Shown here in pieces: positions 15,080-21,722 of a stretch of 23,763 nucleotides of DNA (position 1 is its first letter; every line of letters begins with the position of its first letter). The notes beneath the pieces were generated by a model. That model saw only the letters and a list, made by a program, of their open reading frames with translations. It was not told where the DNA came from and searched no databases. The DNA is from COE1 sp964445375 (GTDB lineage: Bacteria > Bacillota > Clostridia > Lachnospirales > Lachnospiraceae), in NCBI GenBank assembly GCA_964445375.1, contig CAYUKO010000052.1:1-23763 (forward strand), in the 5' to 3' direction. Position numbers and translations under genes: made by a program.

Positions 15080-16815
15080 TAAAGAAGATACAAAGAAGAT
15101 TTGCATTGTCAAAAAAGGGTGCAAAAGATATGATATTAGGCTGCATCGAATGTGCTATACAGAATATGGCATTTATGTTTCCGGCTGGACTTCTATACAT
15201 GTTAGTATGTGATTTGATGGGAAACAGCTTACAGGAACATCGCAAGATTTATGTCGTAGGGTGCATTCTGGGGGCATTGTTGATTCTGCTTACCACATGG
15301 TTTCAATATAATGGAACATATCTGGCAACCTATCAGGAAACGGGGAAACGTCGTATTACGCTGGCAGAGAAGTTACGAAAAATCTCACTATCCTTTTTCG
15401 GGAAAAAGGATCTTGCTGATTTGACAGCAACGATTATGAATGATTGTGCCGTTTTGGAGCAAAGTCAGTCTCATTATGTGTGTCCGCTTGTAGGTGCGAT
15501 GATTTCTACGACTATTGTAGCTGTTTCCCTTTTATGCCTGAATTGGAAGATGGCGATAGCGGCATTGTGGGTACTTCCGATTTCCTTTGGAATCGTAGGA
15601 TTTTCTGCACGCATTCAGCAGAGATTGTCACGTAAATCAAGTGAGGCTAAGGTTATCTGTGAGGCAGGAATACAGGAATGTATCGAAGCTATGAATGATC
15701 TTCGTTCGAACAATGCAGAAGAAAAAGTGTTGATAGATTTGGAAAAGAAAATAAGAATGGTGGAAAAACGTTCTATTATCACAGAGTTTGGAATGGCAGT
15801 TTTTGTAGTATCGGCTGATTTGGTACTAAAATTGGGTATTGCAACAACAGCTCTCGTTGGTTCGATACTTCTGATTCGGGGAGAGATAGATATTAAAATC
15901 TTTTTCCTGTTTTTACTCGTTGTATCAAGAATCTATGACCCATTGGAAGGGGCATTGCAGAATCTTGGTGCTGTGATTTCGACGAAAGCGAACATTGAGC
16001 GAATGAATGAGATTTTAGACCAGACAGTGCAGAGTGGAGATAAGAAGCTGACGAATAAAGGGTATGATATTTGCGTCGAACATGTAGGATTTGCGTATGA
16101 AGATGGAGAAACGGTATTGACAGATGTGTCATTTACAGCAAAACAGGGAGAGGTTACGGCATTGGTTGGACCTTCGGGTGGCGGAAAGACGACCGTATCA
16201 CGATTAACAGCAAGGTTCTGGGATATCAATAAAGGAAGAATTACCGTTGGTGGTATGGATATATCTAAAATTGACCCGGAAACACTGATGTCATTGTATT
16301 CCATTGTTTTTCAGGATGTCACGCTGTTTAACAATACGATATTGGAAAATATTCGTATCGGAAATCCATTGGCTACAGACGAAGAAGTCATTGCGGCAGC
16401 AAAGCTTGCGCATGTAGATGAATTTGCCTTAAAGCTTCCAAATCAGTGGAATAGCCAGATTGGAGAAAATGGATGTGAACTTTCCGGCGGTGAACGTCAG
16501 CGTATCTCCATAGCAAGGGCATTCTTAAAAAATGCGCCAATTATTCTGCTGGATGAGGCAACGGCATCTCTTGATGTGGAGAATGAAACCTTGATACAAT
16601 CTGCATTATCCCGCCTGATTCAGGATAAAACGGTGCTTGTCATCGCACATCGTATGAGAACGGTTGCGGGAGCCAACAAAATTGTCGTACTGGAAGACGG
16701 AAGCGTTGCAGAGGAAGGAACACCGGATAAGCTCTTAGAGCAAAAGGGAACGTTTGCCAGAATGTTCCGATTGCAGAATGAAAGTGGAAATTGGGTGTTA
16801 CAGGGAATGGAGTGA
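15076..16815 (+). CDS. ABC exporter half-transporter, YbtQ/IrtB-like partner
   Basis: 579-aa partner of the preceding gene, counted from the ATG at 15076, which overlaps the upstream stop as ATGA; the in-frame ATG at 15058 lacks a ribosome site. The membrane domain lies in residues 15-300. The nucleotide-binding domain has Walker A GPSGGGKT (365-372), LSGGE (469-473) and Walker B ILLDE (D493, E494). Both partners retain catalytic glutamates. The overlap indicates coupled translation and a heterodimer. No clear terminator follows; the next gene has its own promoter at 16834-16862. Confidence 0.88.
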   Translation: MIKKIQRRFALSKKGAKDMILGCIECAIQNMAFMFPAGLLYMLVCDLMGNSLQEHRKIYVVGCILGALLILLTTWFQYNGTYLATYQETGKRRITLAEKLRKISLSFFGKKDLADLTATIMNDCAVLEQSQSHYVCPLVGAMISTTIVAVSLLCLNWKMAIAALWVLPISFGIVGFSARIQQRLSRKSSEAKVICEAGIQECIEAMNDLRSNNAEEKVLIDLEKKIRMVEKRSIITEFGMAVFVVSADLVLKLGIATTALVGSILLIRGEIDIKIFFLFLLVVSRIYDPLEGALQNLGAVISTKANIERMNEILDQTVQSGDKKLTNKGYDICVEHVGFAYEDGETVLTDVSFTAKQGEVTALVGPSGGGKTTVSRLTARFWDINKGRITVGGMDISKIDPETLMSLYSIVFQDVTLFNNTILENIRIGNPLATDEEVIAAAKLAHVDEFALKLPNQWNSQIGENGCELSGGERQRISIARAFLKNAPIILLDEATASLDVENETLIQSALSRLIQDKTVLVIAHRMRTVAGANKIVVLEDGSVAEEGTPDKLLEQKGTFARMFRLQNESGNWVLQGME

Positions 16816-16833
16816 ACAGTAACATGATTTCGT

Positions 16834-16862
16834 TTGCTATTTATTAAGGATTTTCGTATACT
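16834..16862 (+). promoter_or_regulatory. Promoter of the second AAA-ATPase gene
   Basis: TTGCTA (16834-16839), 17-bp spacer, TATACT (16857-16862), about 41 bp before the ATG. The -10 is identical to that of the first AAA-ATPase gene, at similar distance, which may reflect shared ancestry of the cassettes. Confidence 0.55.
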
Positions 16863-16903
16863 ATAAGTAAGAATCTGAAAGTTTGACAGAATAGCGGAAG
16901 GAC

Positions 16904-18292
16904 ATGGTTATTAAGATGCGGAAAACAGTAGGGATAGGTATACAGGATTTTGAAGAGATTTTAAAAGGAAATTATTTTTATATCGATAAAACTTCTTTTA
17001 TCAAGGAATGGTGGGAAAGTGGAGATAGCGTAACATTAATTACACGTCCACGCCGTTTTGGAAAAACCTTGAATATGAGTATGATAAACCGATTTTTCTC
17101 TGTGGAGCATGCAGGACAAGGAGAGCTGTTTGAGGGGCTTTCTATTTGGCAGGAAGAAGCATACAGAAAGCTTCAGGGGACTTATCCGGTGATTAATCTG
17201 TCTTTTGCTAATATAAAGGAAAAGGATTATCTTACAACACGTAAGAAAATCTGTCATTTATTGACAAAACTATATGCGAAAAATGCTTTTTTACTGGAGA
17301 GTGGTATTTTGTCTGAAACGGAGAAGAACTACTTTAAACGCATTACAGAAGAAATGGATGATGCAGATGCAACAATGGCAATTTATAACCTGTCAGATTA
17401 TTTAAGCCGTTATTATGGTAAAAAAGTTATCATTCTGCTGGATGAATATGATACACCGATGCAGGAAGCTTACGTAAATGGTTATTGGGATGACTTGGTA
17501 GGATTTACGAGAAGTATGTTTAATTCTGCTTTTAAAACGAATCCTTGGCTGGCAAGAGCGATTATGATGGGAATTACAAGGGTTAGTAAAGAGTCCATAT
17601 TTTCTGATTTGAATAATCTGAAAGTGGTAACGATAACCTCTGATGAATATGCAACAGCTTTTGGTTTTACCCAGCAGGAGGTTTTTAAGGCATTAGAGGA
17701 ATGCAGTCTTCAGACAGAAAAAGAAGAAGTGAAGTATTGGTATGATGGATTTACTTTTGGTTCACATACAGATATTTATAATCCATGGTCTATTTTGAAC
17801 TTTTTGGATACAGGAAATTATACGACTTATTGGGCGAATACCAGCTCTAACAGTTTAGTAGGTAAGCTTCTTCGAGAGGGTGGAAGAGATGTAAAGCAGG
17901 CATTTGAACAGTTGATGAGAGGAGAGCACTTACGTTGCCCGATTGATGAACAGATTGTATATAATCAGTTGGATAACAATGAGGCTGCAATCTGGAGTCT
18001 GTTACTTGCAAGCGGCTATCTAAAGGTCATTGATTATGATCGTTTGAATTTGCTGGAACCGGGACAAAAGGCGAAATACGAAGTGACATTGACTAATTTT
18101 GAAGTGCGATGCATGTTTGAAAATATGGTAAATACATGGTTTAGTACGGTGTCAGAGGATTATAATGATTTCGTAAAATCAATGATGATGCAGGATGTTG
18201 ATGCGATGAATGAATACATGAATCAGATGACAGCGGAAATATTTAGTAGCTTTGATACTGGAAAGAGGGCTTCCGGCAGAGAAAATATATAA
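16904..18292 (+). pseudogene. AAA-ATPase-like gene with nuclease domain deleted out of frame
   Basis: 462 codons remain. The ATPase half is complete: TRPRRFGKT P-loop (residues 47-55), ILLDEYDTP Walker B-like (178-185), then the family mid-region up to FSSFDTGK (447-454). Family members continue for about 100-120 residues with a PD-(D/E)XK nuclease domain. Here the frame instead reads eight unrelated residues and stops at 18290. The +1 frame immediately resumes the family's C-terminal tail (LPAEKIYKYGFAFEGK...). An internal deletion has joined the two ends in the wrong frame. GGAAGG lies just before ATG 16904; ATG at 16916 matches family N-termini better. It may still make a nuclease-less ATPase. 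Confidence 0.8.
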
Positions 18293-18344
18293 ATATGGTT
18301 TTGCATTTGAAGGAAAAACGGTGTTAATCGATACGCAGTCATAA
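18267..18344 (+). pseudogene. Out-of-frame C-terminal remnant of the second AAA-ATPase gene
   Basis: In the +1 frame relative to the gene above, codons 18270-18344 read LPAEKIYKYGFAFEGK then TVLIDTQS and a TAA stop. This is the characteristic end of the AAA-ATPase/PD-(D/E)XK family. It shows that the deletion removed only the internal nuclease part and that the original stop codon is still present. Confidence 0.75.
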
Positions 18345-18387
18345 TAGAAATTTGACAATGAGCCGTTTTGAGGTGTAGGAATAAAAA

Positions 18388-18421
18388 AAGAACCAGAGGA
18401 CAAAAGTCTTTTGGTTTTTTT
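18388..18421. terminator. Bidirectional terminator between convergent genes
   Basis: AACCAGAGGAC (18391-18401), AAAA, GTCTTTTGGTT (18406-18416) with G-U pairs. T7 follows on the plus strand, and A-rich sequence upstream gives a T-run on the minus strand. It serves both the AAA-ATPase remnant and the minus-strand tetR. Confidence 0.75.
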
Positions 18422-18440
18422 GATAACAAATATAAGATGA

Positions 18441-19007
18441 TCATATAAAACGGGATAAATTATCCAAATAGTCCAGTATTGTCTTTTTCACATACTCAGG
18501 TGCATCCTGCATATCATGTTCAATCCATTTCATAAGAACATTCCAGACGGCTCCCACATTAAAGGCAATAATATAATCAATCTGTTCCAGGGTAAAGGCT
18601 TGAAATATTGGATGGTCAGAACGAACGACCTGGTTATGCATCATAGGAATAAATGTATTCCATTTTTTGAGAAGAAGATGCATCAAATCATTATCCCGAA
18701 GCTGAAAAAGAAAATGTTGATTCTGTGTACAAAAACCTAAGATTACATCCAAAATAAGGGAAAGCTTGCAGCTTGGTATTTGTAACAGGGATTCGATGTA
18801 TTCGTACATAATGCGGTCGATATAGGAATCCAGAACATCATCTTTAGAAAGAAAGTTGCGATAAAAGGTTTTACGGGCAATATGAGATTCTAAAATAAGC
18901 TGTTTTACGGTTATTTCCTGATATGGACAGGTATTCATTAGTTGTAAAAGGGTATTTGTGATTTCGTTTTTAGAACGAATAGCACTAGGATTTTGGGAAG
19001 GGTTCAT
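18441..19007 (-). CDS. TetR/AcrR family transcriptional regulator (second)
   Basis: 188-aa regulator. The N-terminal DNA-binding domain has NEITNTLLQLMNTCPYQEITVKQLILE followed by the recognition-helix segment SHIARKTFYRNFLSKDDVL (about residues 46-64). The C-terminal half is helical with no recognisable ligand motif. It is divergent from the HXXEE membrane protein across a 125-bp region holding a perfect 13-bp-arm palindrome whose core GTTAG-N6-CTAAC matches the operators at 2623, 13237, 19711 and 20710. The simplest reading is that this protein autoregulates and controls that set of promoters. An unlinked iron repressor is the alternative. The ribosome site is weak (AAAGGA about 10 nt upstream). 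Confidence 0.85.
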   Translation of the reverse strand: MNPSQNPSAIRSKNEITNTLLQLMNTCPYQEITVKQLILESHIARKTFYRNFLSKDDVLDSYIDRIMYEYIESLLQIPSCKLSLILDVILGFCTQNQHFLFQLRDNDLMHLLLKKWNTFIPMMHNQVVRSDHPIFQAFTLEQIDYIIAFNVGAVWNVLMKWIEHDMQDAPEYVKKTILDYLDNLSRFI

Positions 19008-19023
19008 AGATCAGTATCCTTTC

Positions 19024-19107
19024 TGACACTTTTTTCGAAAATTGTGTCACTTGTGTCAGGAATCTTGTTTTTTATGTTAGTTCATTCTAACATAAAAAAG
19101 ACACAAG
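19024..19107. promoter_or_regulatory. Divergent operator region between tetR and HXXEE gene
   Basis: The central perfect palindrome is TTTTTTATGTTAG (19068-19080), TTCATT, CTAACATAAAAAA (19087-19099), and contains GTTAG-N6-CTAAC (19076-19091). It is flanked by CTTGTGTC (19050-19057) and its inverse GACACAAG (19100-19107). Further TGACAC/GTGTCA copies lie at 19024-19029, 19044-19049 and 19053-19058. For the plus-strand gene, TTGTTT (19065-19070), 17 bp, TAACAT (19088-19093) is a plausible promoter with the palindrome between its boxes. I could not settle the minus-strand promoter. Confidence 0.7.
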
Positions 19108-19132
19108 AGTCTACTTTAGAGGAGGAGAAAAA

Positions 19133-19642
19133 ATGAATGAGTTGATATGGATGTTTCCGATTTTATTTATGGTGCATGATATGGAGGAGATTATCGGATT
19201 TGGATTGTGGTTAACGAAAAATGAATCGTTCCTAGATGAAAGATATCCGAAAATCAGTAACACATACAAGCCATATAGTACAGAAGGGATGGCAGCAGCA
19301 GTTATGGAAGAACTGATATTGTGCTTGGGAATCTGTGTCCATTCACGATGGACTGCTTTTTACGGATTATGGTTTGGTGCGTTTATGGCTTATACCATTC
19401 ATCTGATTGTACATATTGGTCAAAGCCTGATAATCAGGAAGTATATACCGGCATTGCTTACAAGTGTTCTTTGTCTGCCTGTCAGTATTTGGGTGATATG
19501 GAAAAGTATGCGGCTTGCATCTTTGAACATAGCAGAAGCAGTAGTATATAGTGTTATTGGCATCGTGGTCATTGCAGGGAATCTGAAAGTGGCGCATTGG
19601 ATTATTCACGCATTTACGAGAAAAAATTTGCCATTTTTCTAA
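19133..19642 (+). CDS. HXXEE-domain membrane protein
   Basis: 169-aa membrane protein with about five hydrophobic segments. It carries the family-naming H-x-x-E-E motif as HDMEE (residues 15-19), a second acidic pair in MEELILCLG (about 60-68) and a histidine motif HLIVHIGQ (about 87-94). The conserved polar residues inside membrane helices look like a metal or active site, but the function of the family is unknown. GGAGGAG lies 7 nt before the ATG. It is divergent from a TetR gene and probably its direct target. It is followed by a separate promoter, so it is likely monocistronic, although no terminator is visible after it. Confidence 0.75.
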   Translation: MNELIWMFPILFMVHDMEEIIGFGLWLTKNESFLDERYPKISNTYKPYSTEGMAAAVMEELILCLGICVHSRWTAFYGLWFGAFMAYTIHLIVHIGQSLIIRKYIPALLTSVLCLPVSIWVIWKSMRLASLNIAEAVVYSVIGIVVIAGNLKVAHWIIHAFTRKNLPFF

Positions 19643-19677
19643 GATTTTCACTAGGAACATATAAAACGACAGCCATG

Positions 19678-19726
19678 TTGACTTTCCTTTCGATACTGGT
19701 GTAATATGAAATTAGTATAAACTAAC
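19678..19726 (+). promoter_or_regulatory. Promoter with RTTAG-N6-CTAAC operator upstream of the HMA-fusion gene
   Basis: TTGACT (19678-19683), 18-bp spacer, TAATAT (19702-19707), then ATTAG-TATAAA-CTAAC (19711-19726) 3 bp after the -10. This is the same arrangement as at 2611/2623 and 13223/13237. Confidence 0.7.
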
Positions 19727-19756
19727 TATATAAAACAACAGATTAGGAGCAGAAAC

Positions 19757-20113
19757 ATGGAAAATATCATTATTATTGGTATACTTGTCATTTTAGTACT
19801 TTACGGAATTCGTTCCAGCATGAAACACTTTAAAGGCGAAGGTGGATGCTGTGGTGGTGGAAGTACGCCAGTCAAAAAGCAAAGAAAGAAGTTAAAGAAT
19901 GTCATTGCACAGAAGACTGTTATTATTGAAGGGATGACCTGTGACCATTGTAAGAATCGTGTTGAGAAGAGCATCAATGATCTTGATGGTGCGGCTGCAA
20001 AGGTAAATCTCAAGAAGAAAATGGCGGTTGTGTCTTTAGCACAGGATATCAGCGATGAAAAGATTCGCGAAGTCATTGAAAAGGCAGGATACAAAGTCAT
20101 TGAAATACGATAA
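19757..20113 (+). CDS. FeoB-associated Cys-rich membrane segment fused to an HMA metal-binding domain
   Basis: 118-aa protein. Residues 4-19 form one transmembrane helix, followed by KHFKGEGGCCGGGS with Cys31-Cys32. That is the pattern of the FeoB-associated Cys-rich (p12-like) family normally encoded next to feoB. After a basic linker, residues 53-117 form a heavy-metal-associated domain with the metal site GMTCDHC (59-65; C62, C65) and the usual beta-alpha fold. An anchored metal chaperone or sensor is likely; iron or copper-type metals cannot be distinguished. AGGAGC lies about 9 nt before the ATG. No feoB is in the window. It is followed at 16 nt by a small membrane protein, probably co-transcribed. 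Confidence 0.8.
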   Translation: MENIIIIGILVILVLYGIRSSMKHFKGEGGCCGGGSTPVKKQRKKLKNVIAQKTVIIEGMTCDHCKNRVEKSINDLDGAAAKVNLKKKMAVVSLAQDISDEKIREVIEKAGYKVIEIR

Positions 20114-20129
20114 AAGAAAGCAAAATGGA

Positions 20130-20585
20130 ATGATAAAAGGGTCAGTAAAATATAAACATTATGCCATTATTACATTGATATGTATGATATTGATGTCAGG
20201 GCTCTTTGTTGCGGAAACACAAGTTGTAAATGAGAAAGCCAAAGCTACCATTACGGGTTTCTTAGGTTGTACTAAGAAAAACGATTATGCCAAAGGGAAA
20301 TATGGGAAAACACAATATACCTATTATGTATATGGTTATCATTGCGTATTTACCGACAAAAATGGAAAAGAACATGTCACAATTATGGAAGACAAGGAAA
20401 TAAATACGTTAAAGGAAGAAAAATATAAAGCAGGAGATAGCGTTACTATATATTATAAGAAAGACTATACAGAAGGAGATTCTGTAAGGGTAGCCAGTGA
20501 CGTATATGGAGTCTGGATTCTATTAATGTGCTTTTGGGGAACATTGACTGCCATTTTTGCTGTAAAGTATTTTATAAAAAAATAG
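20130..20585 (+). CDS. Small membrane protein, DUF3592-like
   Basis: 151-aa protein with an N-terminal transmembrane helix (about residues 11-28) and a second one at the C-terminus (about 127-146). An extracytoplasmic domain of about 95 residues lies between them. Its pattern (ATITGFLGC, YGYHCVFTDKNGKEH, YKAGDSVTIYYKKDYTEGD) resembles DUF3592 proteins, a family of unknown function. The start at 20130 is preferred because the longer reading from 20055 would overlap the upstream gene by 59 nt; the ribosome site is weak (AAGAAAG). It is probably in an operon with the HMA-fusion gene and is followed by a terminator. Confidence 0.65.
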   Translation: MIKGSVKYKHYAIITLICMILMSGLFVAETQVVNEKAKATITGFLGCTKKNDYAKGKYGKTQYTYYVYGYHCVFTDKNGKEHVTIMEDKEINTLKEEKYKAGDSVTIYYKKDYTEGDSVRVASDVYGVWILLMCFWGTLTAIFAVKYFIKK

Positions 20586-20630
20586 TACCATTATATGCTG
20601 CATTTTGTATTTAAGATGGATTCAGGAAGA

Positions 20631-20667
20631 AACCATGACAGGACAAGAAGTCGGTCATGGTTCTTTT
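20631..20667 (+). terminator. Terminator after the DUF3592-like gene
   Basis: AACCATGAC (20631-20639) and GTCATGGTT (20654-20662) form a 9-bp stem with a 14-nt partly self-pairing loop, followed by CTTTTG. It ends just before the promoter of the next unit. Confidence 0.7.
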
Positions 20668-20678
20668 GTATTTTGAGA

Positions 20679-20725
20679 TTGACGTAGGGTTAGGAGAAAT
20701 ATATAATTGGTTAGGAACTACTAAC
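20679..20725 (+). promoter_or_regulatory. Promoter with RTTAG-N6-CTAAC operator upstream of the GNAT gene
   Basis: TTGACG (20679-20684), 17-bp spacer, TATAAT (20702-20707), then GTTAG-GAACTA-CTAAC (20710-20725) 2 bp after the -10. A second GGTTAGGA half-site lies in the spacer (20688-20695), repeating 20709-20716. It is the best-formed promoter of the set. Confidence 0.75.
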
Positions 20726-20741
20726 TAAGAAAAACAAACAC

Positions 20742-20828
20742 ATGGATGATAAAAAAGCAATGATGCAGGAATTAGGCGTTGCGTTTCAGATGACGTTAGA
20801 GTGGATAAGGGAGATAAATTATAAGTAG
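20742..20828 (+). CDS. 28-codon ORF upstream of the GNAT gene
   Basis: ATG at 20742 opens 28 codons (MDDKKAMMQELG...WIREINYK) ending at TAG 20826-20828, 14 nt before the GNAT start. It lies between the operator-bearing promoter and the GNAT ribosome site, so it would be first in that mRNA. There is no strong Shine-Dalgarno before it. It could be a genuine small protein, a translational leader or the tail of a decayed gene. I do not recognise it. Confidence 0.3.
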   Translation: MDDKKAMMQELGVAFQMTLEWIREINYK

Positions 20829-20842
20829 ATGGAGGATTGAAT

Positions 20843-21505
20843 ATGGCAGTACAAATCAAGAATTTAACAAAGGAACAGATAGACAATATATGCAGAGCGA
20901 TTGGGGATTCCTTCTATGACCATGAATATGGTGACAACGAGAAAGGAATTGCAAAATACATAACAGACAGAGAGATGATGTTTCGGTATATGAGAGCAAT
21001 TTTTGTAGCTGGTGTTAAGAGCGGTACAGTTTATTCAACCAGTGAACGAGGCGAGGGATATATCATGTTGTGTGGCTCCAAGTGGGAGAAAATAAAATTT
21101 GGGCCTGCTATTGTGATGATGAAGGATATGATAAAAGCCCTTGGAGGCTTTAGAAATACCATACAGTTTTTTAAAACAATTCAGGCAGGTGGCATTGCTT
21201 TGGATGATAAATTTAAAAAGGAAAAGAAAGACTTTCTCAAGGTGGAAATGCTGGTGGTACGAAAGGAATATCAGGGACAGGGCTATATGAGAAGGCTTAT
21301 GGATATTGCTTATGAAAAGGCAGATGCTTACAAAGTACCATGCATACTGGATACAGATGCAAAGAACAAGCTGGATAAATATTGTCATTTAGGTATGCGT
21401 CATGTGGCAACGCGTAAGATAGCCGGAGATTGCTATTTGTATGATTTGAGGAGGGGATATAGGTTTGAGAATCCTATGGCGGGCAATATCTATATCGCTC
21501 ATTAG
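20843..21505 (+). CDS. GNAT-family N-acetyltransferase
   Basis: 220-aa cytosolic protein. The acetyl-CoA binding motif A is clear: FLKVEMLVVRKEYQGQGYMRRLM (Q-x-x-G-x-G pattern near residues 142-146), followed by VPCILDTDA..NKLDKYCHLGM typical of motif B. The substrate is unknown. The start at 20843 is chosen for GGAGG (20831-20835) 7 nt upstream; an in-frame TTG sits at 20837. It is expressed from the promoter at 20679 under the RTTAG-N6-CTAAC operator, so it probably belongs to the same regulon as the methyltransferase and ABC pair. No clear terminator follows, only the decayed stretch before folC. Confidence 0.82.
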   Translation: MAVQIKNLTKEQIDNICRAIGDSFYDHEYGDNEKGIAKYITDREMMFRYMRAIFVAGVKSGTVYSTSERGEGYIMLCGSKWEKIKFGPAIVMMKDMIKALGGFRNTIQFFKTIQAGGIALDDKFKKEKKDFLKVEMLVVRKEYQGQGYMRRLMDIAYEKADAYKVPCILDTDAKNKLDKYCHLGMRHVATRKIAGDCYLYDLRRGYRFENPMAGNIYIAH

Positions 21506-21639
21506 ATAAGAGGTTTAGTTTTATTGTGAATACAGTTTTCAAAGTAGTGGATAAGACCAAGAAGTGTTTCAACTGTTTCTAGGAGTTTCGGAGTACCGAA
21601 GGCAGTGCAGCTGAAGGCTGTTGATGTCATGAATGACTT

Positions 21640-21684
21640 GGATTTGCCCTTGAAGGAAAAAAAGTATTGATTGATACAAAATAA
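21640..21684 (+). pseudogene. Vestigial C-terminus of a third AAA-ATPase/PD-(D/E)XK gene
   Basis: In one frame the DNA reads GFALEGKKVLIDTK then stop. This is nearly identical to the tail of the family found at 18297-18341 (GFAFEGKTVLIDTQS). Nothing upstream in that frame resembles the rest of the protein, so only the last 14 codons survive. The stretch 21506-21640 otherwise shows no gene I recognise. Confidence 0.6.
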
Positions 21685-21686
21685 TA

Positions 21687-21722
21687 AGCAAAAAACAAGG
21701 TGCTGTTAACGGCACCTTGTTT
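21687..21722 (-). terminator. folC terminator (overlaps the end of the gene)
   Basis: Arms AAACAAGGTGC (21693-21703) and GCACCTTGTTT (21712-21722), loop TGTTAACG. On the minus strand the stem is followed by a T6 run. The folC stop codon (21706-21708) lies in the loop. T-rich sequence on the plus strand could make it bidirectional. Confidence 0.8.

Noticed and set aside
16904..21684. Insertion sequence or integrated element carrying the AAA-ATPase genes
   Set aside because: I found no transposase or integrase frame, terminal inverted repeats, target duplications or tRNA attachment site around them.
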